Shown: positions 51,615 through 60,321 of the stretch, in pieces
Layout: each line of letters starts with the position of its first letter
How positions within the stretch are numbered: the stretch's first letter is position 1
NCBI GenBank assembly: GCA_050290865.1
Contig: JBNKIW010000014.1
Location: 24,701-88,700, forward strand
Source: JARRLC01 sp050290865
GTDB lineage: Bacteria; Pseudomonadota; Alphaproteobacteria; Rhizobiales; Rhodomicrobiaceae
Direction of reading: 5' to 3'
Length of the DNA stretch: 64,000 nucleotides
Translations under genes and position numbers: made by a program
Notes under the pieces: generated by a model
The model's input: the letters and a program-made list of their open reading frames with translations, nothing else
What the model was told of the DNA's origin: nothing
The model's database searches: none

Positions 51615-52715
51615 TCACCGCGTTTCGGAGGGAAGCTGGCACAGCAGCAGTTCACCGGTTGCAGCGCCAAGGATCACCTGACGCCCGGATACCGGCACGA
51701 TGAAAGACTGCACCGGTCCCGGCGTTGCGAGGCGGCCGATCTCCTCGCCCGTGCCGATATCGAGCACATGCAGCACATTGGCGAGATCGAGCACGAAAAG
51801 GCGCCCGTCCGCGCTGGCCAGTTCGGCGACGATCGTCGCCCAATTGTCCCGCGAGCCGCGATAATCCGTCGTCCGGCAGCGCCACAGCACATTGCCCGTT
51901 GAGGTCTCGACGGCGTAGACCCAGCCTGTCGGTGACCAGAAATAGGCCCTGCCGCCGGAGACATGGTGAGAGTTTATGAAGTTCCCGGCGTTGACGTTCC
52001 AGAGTTCGCGGCCATCGCGGATGCTGAGGCCGAGCAGTTTCTCCTGATACGTCCCGGCGACCAGAACGCCGCCTTCGACATACATCTGACGCAGATACTG
52101 CCAGTCTTTGGCGCGGTCGACGGACCAGCGCAGGGCGCCGTCGCCGGCATTCAGGGCGTAAAGCCGCCCGTCGCCCGGGCCGACAAAGACGGTGTCCCCC
52201 ACCGCGGCCGGGGCGTAGGCGACATCGGTGTCGGGGACGGCGTCGAAGGTCCACAGCACCTTGCCGCTACCGGCATCGCGCGCGACCAGCCGGTTACCGT
52301 CGCCGTGATAGAGGCGCCCCTCGTGGAGGAGTGGCACGCCGAGCCGCCGGATCTCCGGCCGCGCCTGCCAGAGCGGCTTGCCATCCCCCGCTGCCAGCGC
52401 GGCGAAATACTTCTCCCCGCCCGCCAGGACGATGCCGCCATCGACGCGTGTGCGGAACTGGCTGGGGTGCGGCAACGCGCGCCGCCACAGCTCGCGTCCC
52501 GCAGCGATGTCGATCACACCAGCGGTCGTGTCGCCGCCGAAATAGAGACGCCCCCGGCTCAGCGTCGCGGGCGTCAGCAGCGTATTCCCGGTCTCCCAGC
52601 GGGCGGCTGCGGTCATGCTCCGCGTCTGGCCGCTGGCCGCCGCCCTGCCCATCGTCAGGGCGAGGCAGGCGGCACCGCCGGCCAGAAACCGGCGGCGCCC
52701 TGTTCTCAGTCGCAC
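51615..52715 (-). CDS. Tat-exported PQQ-like beta-propeller protein
   Basis: A 366-residue periplasmic protein. It starts with a twin-arginine signal (RTGRRRFLAGGAACLALTMG), then forms repeated blades of the PQQ-binding-like type: AGRELWRRALP, DGKPLWQARPEI, SGKVLWTFDAVP, DGALRWSVDR, DGRELWNVNAG and TGNVLWRCRTT. Whether it binds PQQ is unclear, since the calcium and catalytic Asp pattern of the dehydrogenases is not obvious. The start is a GTG at 52713-52715 that overlaps the end of the cytochrome gene by ten bases, so the two are translated together and probably act as a pair. Confidence 0.82.
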   Translation of the reverse strand: MRLRTGRRRFLAGGAACLALTMGRAAASGQTRSMTAAARWETGNTLLTPATLSRGRLYFGGDTTAGVIDIAAGRELWRRALPHPSQFRTRVDGGIVLAGGEKYFAALAAGDGKPLWQARPEIRRLGVPLLHEGRLYHGDGNRLVARDAGSGKVLWTFDAVPDTDVAYAPAAVGDTVFVGPGDGRLYALNAGDGALRWSVDRAKDWQYLRQMYVEGGVLVAGTYQEKLLGLSIRDGRELWNVNAGNFINSHHVSGGRAYFWSPTGWVYAVETSTGNVLWRCRTTDYRGSRDNWATIVAELASADGRLFVLDLANVLHVLDIGTGEEIGRLATPGPVQSFIVPVSGRQVILGAATGELLLCQLPSETR

Positions 52716-53851
52716 TTCGCCCCCTGCTCGACCCAGCGGAACAGAAGCTGCGTGCTTGGATGGTCGCGGTCCTCGGTCGGATCGATGCCCGGCGGCATGC
52801 GGTTCTCGACCAGGTGCTGCATTATGGGACTCTTGTCGGGATCGCCGGGAATGACGACCTTGGTCGCATGGGCCACACCCTTGGCGACGGAATCTGCACC
52901 CAGCATGATGCCTTCATAAGTCGAGAGATTCATCTCGTGGAAGCTCGGCGGCTCCTGGTTCGACATGTGGCATTGTGTGCAGGCGGGTGTGTCCGGTGCG
53001 AACACGTTCGGCGTCTTGAACAGCGGCTGGACCTTCGTCTTGAAGAAGTCGTCGTTCTTGGCGCCGTCCTTGATCCATTTCCTGATGGTCAGGATCTCCG
53101 GACTGTCGCGGCGGACGTTGAATTTAAGGCCCAGTGGCATGCGGTTGTTGCGCAGCATGCGTCCGATGAGCGCTTTCTTGGGGTTCTCGCCCGGCGTGAA
53201 CAGCTTGCGCGGCGGATCTTCGGTCGATCCCTTGAGGATCCCCTTGCAGGTGGACAGATTAAGCCCGCGATAGGCCTCGGCCGGGTCGTTGGACGAATGG
53301 CAGATGATGCAGGCGGGGCCATCACCGAAGGCATTCGGCGTGCGCATCAGCGTCGCGATGTAAGAATAGGGGATCGGGATGTTGCGCATGATGACCAGCG
53401 AGATCACCGCGGCGTGGTCGCCTTCCACTTTCACCTTGCCGGCGCGGATATCCTCGGCGAGCTGCCTGTCGAGACTCGCCTTGACCTTCTGCTCACCGAT
53501 GTGCTGCGGCTTGCCGTTATCATCCTTGCGCGCTTTCGACCTGACGCGGCGGGTGTTCACCCTACGTCTCTGCTTCCTGACCGGACGTTTCTTGGCTGCG
53601 GGCTTCTTGGCGGCCGGTTCGGTAGTCCCCTGGCTTCGATCTCCGAAGTCGTAAAGAGGATTTCGCTGCGCCGGCTCGAACTCGAAGGCCAGCTCCGGTA
53701 GATTTGGATCCACCGTTTCTTGCGCTACACTATCTGCTTTGACGGCTACTTCAGGTTTTATGGTCGGCTGAGACGACACGGTATGCGTGCATAAGAATAT
53801 CGAAACAACCACTGCCGCCCCGGCGAGGCCGGGGACGCGAAAAGGCATCAT
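52706..53851 (-). CDS. Di-heme cytochrome c, exported
   Basis: A 381-residue periplasmic cytochrome with a signal peptide (AGAAVVVSIFLCTHTVSS). The region from about 78 to 110 is very rich in Lys/Arg (AAKKRPVRKQRRRVNTRR). Two heme motifs follow, CIICH at 181-185 and CTQCH at 291-295, each followed about 55 residues later by an NRMP segment (Met238 and Met352) that could give the sixth iron ligand. The duplicated heme modules resemble the planctomycete-type cytochrome c domains. GGGAGGAA precedes the ATG. It is first in an operon with the beta-propeller gene and has an FNR/FixK-like box 126 bases upstream. Confidence 0.85.
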   Translation of the reverse strand: MMPFRVPGLAGAAVVVSIFLCTHTVSSQPTIKPEVAVKADSVAQETVDPNLPELAFEFEPAQRNPLYDFGDRSQGTTEPAAKKPAAKKRPVRKQRRRVNTRRVRSKARKDDNGKPQHIGEQKVKASLDRQLAEDIRAGKVKVEGDHAAVISLVIMRNIPIPYSYIATLMRTPNAFGDGPACIICHSSNDPAEAYRGLNLSTCKGILKGSTEDPPRKLFTPGENPKKALIGRMLRNNRMPLGLKFNVRRDSPEILTIRKWIKDGAKNDDFFKTKVQPLFKTPNVFAPDTPACTQCHMSNQEPPSFHEMNLSTYEGIMLGADSVAKGVAHATKVVIPGDPDKSPIMQHLVENRMPPGIDPTEDRDHPSTQLLFRWVEQGAKCD

Positions 53852-54193
53852 GAGTATTCCTCCCAGTGCTAACTCGATTTGCTGCGCTGCAGCAAATTCC
53901 CCACTTTTCTTGCTTTTGGCATGCCTTTGCGGTCTTTTGCCGCATTTTAGTCTACATGGTGACTGTCCGGGTCAATTTGATCCATGTCAAACTGCAAAGG
54001 GACAACGGTGTAGAAAAATGTAACGAATGCGCCGGGCACGGCTCATAAGCTTCCCTAAATTATTCTCCCCCATCCTTACCGGCGCCAAAGCGCCCGGATG
54101 TTCCGAAAACGGCGGAATCTCTTGCGACGCAGTCATTCTTTGGCCGATCGGTCACGATGCGGATTATTCACCCGGAGACGGCGCGGAGCGCGT
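53852..54193. other. Divergent promoter region between the cytochrome and glycosyltransferase genes
   Basis: A 342-base gap, AT-richer than its surroundings around 53860-54070. It contains the FNR/FixK-type box at 53977-53990. The open frame of the glycosyltransferase extends into it as far as 54098, but a good ribosome site supports the start at 54194. No gene was recognised. Confidence 0.5.
53977..53990. promoter_or_regulatory. FNR/FixK-type anaerobox
   Basis: TTGAT-CCAT-GTCAA matches the consensus for FNR/FixK/Anr proteins (TTGAT-N4-ATCAA, with GTCAA common in FixK sites) at nine of ten defined positions. It lies 126 bases upstream of the cytochrome start and 204 bases upstream of the glycosyltransferase start. 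The nearer and redox-related cytochrome operon is the more likely target. Confidence 0.6.
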
Positions 54194-57100
54194 ATGAAGC
54201 GGAAACAGGGCCAAGGGGCTAAGACTAAAGTAGGGGGCGAGCGGAGCGCACCTTCGCTGGCCGACGCCATCGGTCTTCTGCGCGCCGCGCGCCTCGGCGA
54301 GGCCGCTGACGCGCTCAGCCGGATCACGGACGCCGACCCCGAAAACTGGCAGGCCATGCACCTGCGCGGGCTGACCGCCTACCGCCAGGGCAAGCACGCC
54401 GAGGCGGCGAACCTGTTGCGCCGCTGCCTGCAATTGCGGCCCAGCCTCGCGGAGGCCCAATCCGATCTGGGAGCCATCCTCGAGAGCCTCGGACGCCTGG
54501 AGGAAGCGCGGGACGCCTGCCACGAGGCCATCGCGCTGAAGCCCGGCTTCTACCCGGCGCACGTGAATCTCGGCAACGTGCTGAAAGCGATGGGAGAACT
54601 CGAAGAGGCCGCGGACGTCTACAAGGTTGCGCTCGCTCTCGAACCCAATTGCGCCGAGGCGCACGCCAATCTTGGTTCGGTGTTGGGCGCACTCGGCATG
54701 GTGGACGAGGCCGTCGGCCATTGCCGCCGGGCCGCTGCGCTCTCGCCCGAAGTCGCGGAAATGCATCTCGCGCTCGGGGCTGCACTGCGCTGCGCTGGCA
54801 AATACGCCGAGGCGGTGCCCGCGTTCCACCGCGCGCTGGAGATCAGGCCCGCGCTCGCGTCTGCCTACACCGATCTCGGCGGCGTCCTGCAGGATCTGGG
54901 GCAGTTCGAGGAGGCGCTCCGTGCGCATGAGCAGGCGCTCACCCTGCAACCGGAATCAGCGGAGGCGCACAACGGCCTCGGCGTCGCGCTGCAACAGCTT
55001 GGCCGCAATGCGGAAGCGGCGGACCACTATCGCAAGGCCGTCGCGTCGAAGCCCGACTATGCGGAAGCGTGGTCCAATCTCGGCGCTGTCCTCGGTCATT
55101 GTGGCGAGTATGACGAAGCCGCCGCCGCCTGCCGGCGCGCCATCGACATCAACAGCAAGGAAGCGCCAGCCTATCTCAATCTGGCGGCGGTGCTGCAAAG
55201 GCAGGGCAAATTGTCGGAAGCCGGCGCGGCTTGCGCGAAGGCGCTGGCCACGGCGCCCGACGAGCCTCGCGCCCTGCTCGATCACTACGATCTGCGCCGT
55301 CAGGCCTGCGACTGGGCCAATCTTGCGCCCCTCGAAGACCGTATACTGGAGTGTATCTGCCGCACGGGCGGGCGGGCGCAGCCGTTCCCGCTGCTCAACA
55401 TTGCCTGCGGGGCCGGGGACCAGCTCGCCGCTGCCCGCGTCTGGGCGAAGGGGCTGACGCGCGCCGCGGAAAAGCCGTTCCACCACGCCCCGCCGCACAA
55501 ACGCGGCAAGGGTCACATCCGGATCGGCTATCTTTCGACGGGGTTCCTGGAGGACAAAGCGGCGGCTGATCTGGTCGCCGAACTGCTCCAGCGACACGAC
55601 CGCGACCGTTTCGAGGTCTTCGGCTATTCCTGCGGCCAGAACGATCCGGGCGAAACACGCCAGCGCATCGCTGCCGCATGCGATGGTTTCGCGGCGCTCG
55701 GCGCATTGCCGCACGGTGACGCCGCGCGCGCCATTCATGGCGACGGCATCGACATTCTCGTCGATCTGGACGGCTACAGGCCGGGCGCGCTGCCCGAGAT
55801 CGCCGCCTGCCGCCCGGCGCCGATCCAGGTCAGCTATCTCGGCTATCCCGCGACGATGGGCGCCGATTTCATCGACTATCTTATCGCTGATCCTTTCGCC
55901 CTGGCGATGGATCAGGCGCAGTTCTACGACGAGAAGATCGTTCATCTGCCGCATTGCTTCCGGCCGGATGGCGCCACGCGCCACGCTCCCGCTTCGACGC
56001 CCGCACGCGCAGCATACGGCCTTCCGGAAAGCGGCTTCGTTTTCTGTTGCTTCGACAGCGCCTGGAAAATCACACCGGCGCAGTTCGCTCTTTGGATGCG
56101 GCTCCTCGAGCAGGTGCCGGGAGCGATACTCTGGCTACGGGAACCGAACGCTCCGGCCACGGGCAATCTGCGGCGCGAGGCAATGGCGCATGGCGTCGAT
56201 CCCGCGCGGCTCGTCTTTGCGCCCACGGCGGAACGTCCCGAACTTCTCGCAAGGATGGAAGTTGCGGACCTGTTCCTCGACACGTTCCCATTCTCCGCAG
56301 ATACAGCGGCCAGCGACGCGCTGTGGGCGGGGCTGCCCGTCCTCGCCCGCACGGGTGAGACATTCGTATCCCGCATATGCGGCAGCCTTCTCCACGCGGC
56401 CGGGCTGACGGAGCTGGTCGCTGGCTCCCCGGAAGAGTACGAGGCCGCAGCGTTGCGGCTTGCGCGCGACCCAGGAGCATTGCGCGACCTGCGCGCGCAG
56501 TTGGTGAAGAACCGCCTCGCCGCACCGCTGTTCGACATCGGGCAGTACGCGCGCGATCTTGAAGCGGCATTCGTCCATATGGTTGATCTGCGCGCCGCCG
56601 GGCATCCGCCACGCAACTTCGCCGTGACCGCGATCGGCGAGGAACCGCTTGAGCCGGCGGCCCCCACAAGCGAGGCACAGGAAAAAGGCGAAGCTGCGGG
56701 AACGGCTGGCGTATCGGAGGGGCGCGAGCGCATCGCCTATGAAGGATGCCCGCTCTGCGGCAGCACCAATCTCGCCCCTCTGCGCGAGGCCGACTGCTCG
56801 CAACACCCCCGTTACACCGCTGGCCTGCCGCCGAAAATGGATTGGAACCGCTGCGAGGCATGCGGCCATGTCTTTACGGCGGGCTATTTCGCGCGCGAGG
56901 CGGCGGAGGCGGTCTTCGGCACGGCACCGCCGCATGAACGCGTCGGGCACGATGTGGAGGCGCAGCGCGAGATCTCGGCCCATGTGATCGAGCACATCAT
57001 TCCCTATGTCGCCAAGGCGCCGTCGCGGCCCAAACCCAGGGAGGCACAGCCCGGAGCCGAGGCAGGCGCGGACAGCGGCCAGAACGGCGTTTTGGGCGAC

Positions 57101-57574
57101 TGGCTCGTCGTCGGTTTCGGCAATGGGTCGATGGTGTTCACCGCGCAGGAATGGGGCTTTCACGCCGTCGGCCTGGACCTGCGCCGCGAGAATGTCCGGG
57201 GGCTTGCCAAGCTTGGCTATGAAACCTACTGCGCAGGCGTGGAGGACGTGAACTTTCCGGACAGATTCTGCGTCGTCAGCATGGCCGATGTGCTGGCACA
57301 GGTCCCGTTCCCAAAAACCGCGCTGACCGCCGCCTACCGCTTACTCGGGCCGCAGGGTGTGCTGTTTCTGTCGATGCCGAACATGGAAACGATCGTCTGG
57401 CAGATGCTCGACGACCAAGGCGCCAACTCCTATTGGAGGGAACTCGCGCACTATCATAATTTTTCGCGCGCACGCCTCTACGCGCTGCTGGAAGAACAGG
57501 GGTTTTCGCCGCTCGCCTATCATATCAGCGAACGCAACCGCGCCTGCATGGAGGTCATCGCGCTCAGACGGTGA
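54194..57574 (+). CDS. TPR / GT41 (SPINDLY-like) glycosyltransferase fused to a methyltransferase
   Basis: A 1126-residue three-part protein. Residues about 15-400 are some ten TPR repeats (repeated AEAHANLGSVLGALG-like units). Residues 440-800 resemble the catalytic region of O-GlcNAc transferase, family GT41: HIRIGYLSTGF, PAPIQVSYLGYPATMGADFI, and FCCFDSAWKITPAQF with the conserved K625. DLFLDTFPFSADTAASDALW and PVLARTGETFVSR complete it. The histidine normally present just after the GYxSxDF strand is missing (GFLEDKAAADL). From about 850 a zinc ribbon (CPLCGS and CEACGH) leads into a methyltransferase-like fold (VVGFGNGSMVFTAQEWGF, VGLDLR, LLGPQGVLFLSMPNM). It may modify flagellin or another surface protein (inference). 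GGAG precedes the ATG. Confidence 0.85.
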   Translation: MKRKQGQGAKTKVGGERSAPSLADAIGLLRAARLGEAADALSRITDADPENWQAMHLRGLTAYRQGKHAEAANLLRRCLQLRPSLAEAQSDLGAILESLGRLEEARDACHEAIALKPGFYPAHVNLGNVLKAMGELEEAADVYKVALALEPNCAEAHANLGSVLGALGMVDEAVGHCRRAAALSPEVAEMHLALGAALRCAGKYAEAVPAFHRALEIRPALASAYTDLGGVLQDLGQFEEALRAHEQALTLQPESAEAHNGLGVALQQLGRNAEAADHYRKAVASKPDYAEAWSNLGAVLGHCGEYDEAAAACRRAIDINSKEAPAYLNLAAVLQRQGKLSEAGAACAKALATAPDEPRALLDHYDLRRQACDWANLAPLEDRILECICRTGGRAQPFPLLNIACGAGDQLAAARVWAKGLTRAAEKPFHHAPPHKRGKGHIRIGYLSTGFLEDKAAADLVAELLQRHDRDRFEVFGYSCGQNDPGETRQRIAAACDGFAALGALPHGDAARAIHGDGIDILVDLDGYRPGALPEIAACRPAPIQVSYLGYPATMGADFIDYLIADPFALAMDQAQFYDEKIVHLPHCFRPDGATRHAPASTPARAAYGLPESGFVFCCFDSAWKITPAQFALWMRLLEQVPGAILWLREPNAPATGNLRREAMAHGVDPARLVFAPTAERPELLARMEVADLFLDTFPFSADTAASDALWAGLPVLARTGETFVSRICGSLLHAAGLTELVAGSPEEYEAAALRLARDPGALRDLRAQLVKNRLAAPLFDIGQYARDLEAAFVHMVDLRAAGHPPRNFAVTAIGEEPLEPAAPTSEAQEKGEAAGTAGVSEGRERIAYEGCPLCGSTNLAPLREADCSQHPRYTAGLPPKMDWNRCEACGHVFTAGYFAREAAEAVFGTAPPHERVGHDVEAQREISAHVIEHIIPYVAKAPSRPKPREAQPGAEAGADSGQNGVLGDWLVVGFGNGSMVFTAQEWGFHAVGLDLRRENVRGLAKLGYETYCAGVEDVNFPDRFCVVSMADVLAQVPFPKTALTAAYRLLGPQGVLFLSMPNMETIVWQMLDDQGANSYWRELAHYHNFSRARLYALLEEQGFSPLAYHISERNRACMEVIALRR

Positions 57575-57577
57575 GAT

Positions 57578-57620
57578 GCCCGGCCTTCACCCCGCTTTCA
57601 AGTCGCGCCGGGCGCCTTTT
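57578..57620 (+). terminator. Possible terminator of the glycosyltransferase gene
   Basis: GCCCGGC (57578-57584) and GCCGGGC (57607-57613) can pair across a 22-base loop, followed by GCC and TTTT. It sits in the 86-base gap between two convergent genes. The large loop makes it a moderate candidate only. Confidence 0.35.
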
Positions 57621-57660
57621 CCCTGCGGCCACTGTCCCGGCGCGCCTGCGCATCCGCCGG

Positions 57661-59874
57661 TCAGTCGAAGAAATCCTCCAGCCACGACCGGCGCCGCCGT
57701 CCGGAGTCACGTTCTTTCCCCGTCGCGGGTGGCAGGCCAAGCGTTGGGTCATCGCTCGTCTCGGACCCGCCGAATAGCGAGTCCCACAGCGAGCGGCCGC
57801 CGCCCCCCCCGCCTCCGCCATCGCGGCCGATTGCGTCGAACGGGTCCCACCCGCTCGCCTGCTGCTGGCGCTGACCGCCGCCGGGGAGAAGCGCGGGCTG
57901 CTTGCTGACATGCGCATAAAGCATGAGGTCACGCCAGATCATGGTCGGCAGTGATCCGCCTGTGACGCGCTTCATCGGCGTGGAGTTGTCGTTTCCGATC
58001 CACACGCCGGTCACGTAATAGGCGCTGTAGCCGATGAACCAGGCGTCGCGGTAACTTTGCGTCGTGCCGGTTTTGCCCGCCGCCGGATGCGGGTTGAGCG
58101 AGGCCTTGTGCCCGGTGCCGGCCTCGATCGTGGCGGTGAGCATGGCGTTCATATCGGCGACATGCTCGGACCGGATCACGCGGCCCCAATTCGTGCGGCC
58201 CTGTTTGAAGACGTACTGCCCTTCGGCGTCGCGCACCGCTTTAATGATATGCGGTTTGGCGCTGAAACCACCGTTGGCGAACGGCACATAGGCCGATGTC
58301 ATTTCGATGAGCGAGACCTCGGACGTCCCGAGCGCGATCGAGGGATTGTTGTGCAACGGCGACGCGATGCCCAGACGGTGCGCCGTCCTGATCACCTCGT
58401 CGCGGCCCGCCCACTCGGTGAGGCGCACCGAGACCGTGTTCAGCGAATGCGCCAGCGCGTCCTGGAGCGTCACGTCGCCGTAATAGCGGTCGTTGTAGTT
58501 GGCAGGGGTCCAGTCGCCGATCCGGATCGGGCCGTCATGCACCATGCTGCCCGGCGTGAGGCCGTTCTCCAGCGCCGTGAGCCACACGAACGGCTTGAAG
58601 GTGGAGCCCGGCTGGCGTTTCGCCTGAACGGCGCGGTTGAACTGATTCCTGGCATACTCCCGCCCGCCGACGAGCGCCCGCACGGCGCCGGTCGTATCCA
58701 GGATGATCGCCGCCGCCTGTCCGGCTTTGTACTTCGCACCGTGCTGGGCCATGTTGTCGCGCACGACGCCCTGCGCGACGCCCTGCAGCTCGTAGTCGAT
58801 GGTCGTCTCCACGACCATGTCTTCCCGCGTGCTCAGCCCCTCCTCGGCCAGGATCTGCGCCACCCAGTCGATGATATAGCCGTAGCTCTCGGACGGCAGA
58901 AAGGTGCGCAGGGAAGGCGGATTGGCGAGGGCCTCGTCATACTCCGCGCGCGTGATGGCCCCGGTGGACAGCATGCCTTGAAGCACCACTTTGCCGCGGT
59001 CGAGTGAGCGCTGCAGATTCGTGGTCGGCGCATAGCGGTTCGGCGCCTTGATGAGACCGGCGAGGATGGCGGCCTCGTAAAGGCTGATTTTCCTGATGCT
59101 CTTGCCGAAATAGTGCTGGGCCGCAGCCTCCACGCCGTAATTGCCCGCGCCGAAATAGATTCGGTTGAGATACAGCTCCAGGATCTGGTCCTTCTCGAGC
59201 CGGTATTCGAGCGAGAACGCCAGCAGCAGCTCTTCAGCCTTGCGCCAATAGGTGCGGTCGGGTTTGAGGAACAGCACCTTCGCGAGTTGCTGCGTGATGG
59301 TCGAGCCGCCCTGCACCACTGTCCCCGCGCGGCGGTTGGCGAGAATCGCGCGCAGCACCCCGCGCGGATCGACGCCGAAATGGCCGTAAAAGCGCCGGTC
59401 CTCCGTCGCCAGCACCGCCTTCACCAGATGCGGCGGCATCGCCGCCAGCGGCACGTGATTGCGGCGCACCCCCTTCTCAGCAATGACCTTGCCGCTCGAC
59501 GCGAGGATGGTGAGCTTGGCGGGCGCCTTGCTGAGCCCCGCCTTCAGCGGGTCGTCGCCGAAATAGGAATAGCCCGCCACGAGGGCCGCGAGGATAGCCG
59601 CGACGGCTGTGCCCGAGATGGCCGTCCAGCGCAGCACGAACATGCCGAATCGATACCGCCACGAGCGGTGCGGGCGCGGACCGCGGCGCCAGGGCCAGAT
59701 GCCGCGGCGCGGCGGCTTGGAGCCGGGCGGCGGTGTGGCGGAGCTGGAGGGTTCGCGCAGAAACTTGGGAAGATCGTCGATCTCTTGCGTGGCCGCAGCC
59801 GTCTCCGCGGCTTCCGCGCCCTCCGTGACGGGCGTGAGGCGGTCCGGCTTGGGCGAACGGCGCTTGAAAAACAT
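57661..59874 (-). CDS. mrcA: Penicillin-binding protein 1A (class A)
   Basis: A 737-residue bifunctional peptidoglycan polymerase. The first 110 residues are cytoplasmic, rich in Pro and Arg. One membrane helix follows (TAISGTAVAAILAALVAGYS). The GT51 transglycosylase has LATEDRRFYGHFGVDPRGV (catalytic Glu), GGSTITQQLAKVLFLKPDRT and ELYLNRIYFGAGNYGVEAAA. The transpeptidase has RQPGSTFKPFVW (Ser nucleophile of SxxK), SLNT and KTGTTQ. The C-terminus is Gly-rich and basic. The ATG at 59874 follows AGGAG. It lies alone, convergent with the glycosyltransferase gene. No residue loss is evident. Confidence 0.94.
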   Translation of the reverse strand: MFFKRRSPKPDRLTPVTEGAEAAETAAATQEIDDLPKFLREPSSSATPPPGSKPPRRGIWPWRRGPRPHRSWRYRFGMFVLRWTAISGTAVAAILAALVAGYSYFGDDPLKAGLSKAPAKLTILASSGKVIAEKGVRRNHVPLAAMPPHLVKAVLATEDRRFYGHFGVDPRGVLRAILANRRAGTVVQGGSTITQQLAKVLFLKPDRTYWRKAEELLLAFSLEYRLEKDQILELYLNRIYFGAGNYGVEAAAQHYFGKSIRKISLYEAAILAGLIKAPNRYAPTTNLQRSLDRGKVVLQGMLSTGAITRAEYDEALANPPSLRTFLPSESYGYIIDWVAQILAEEGLSTREDMVVETTIDYELQGVAQGVVRDNMAQHGAKYKAGQAAAIILDTTGAVRALVGGREYARNQFNRAVQAKRQPGSTFKPFVWLTALENGLTPGSMVHDGPIRIGDWTPANYNDRYYGDVTLQDALAHSLNTVSVRLTEWAGRDEVIRTAHRLGIASPLHNNPSIALGTSEVSLIEMTSAYVPFANGGFSAKPHIIKAVRDAEGQYVFKQGRTNWGRVIRSEHVADMNAMLTATIEAGTGHKASLNPHPAAGKTGTTQSYRDAWFIGYSAYYVTGVWIGNDNSTPMKRVTGGSLPTMIWRDLMLYAHVSKQPALLPGGGQRQQQASGWDPFDAIGRDGGGGGGGGRSLWDSLFGGSETSDDPTLGLPPATGKERDSGRRRRSWLEDFFD

Positions 59875-60321
59875 TCGGCTGTTTACTCCTGCCGCGCTGC
59901 GCACGGCCAGCGCGGTGTTTCCCCGCATCTTCCGAATGCGACAGCAACATGGCGCGGGCAAGGCAAGGTTTTACACGGGCGCCGCGGCGGATTGCGGGCG
60001 GGCGTGGCGGATCGGTGACAGGCGGCGTTTTGTGGCGTTGCCCACTTATTCGCTGGGTTTGCAATGGTTGTGGAATGTGGATCTGCAAGTCCAGATTGAT
60101 TGCTGCGTAGACGCTGATGTATTCGCGCAACAGTACGTAGTTACCCATAATATAAACTATGTAAACTTTATGTTTTGTTGAATCCAACGGCGCCGGAAAC
60201 TGCTCCCGTTTTCCGTGGGTACTGGCGCAACGCGTTGAGCTTGGGACGAATTGTTTGTTCGGCGATGGGGGCTCCGAAAAGGGGCGCGCCGGACGGGATT
60301 TTCAAATGAGGGAGAATGAGG
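59875..60321. other. Intergenic region between PBP1a and the autotransporter
   Basis: A 447-base divergent gap. The stretch 60120-60185 is markedly AT-rich for this genome and probably holds a promoter. No exact -10/-35 pair could be chosen. Frames crossing it are either extensions of the neighbouring genes without support or random. Confidence 0.45.
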
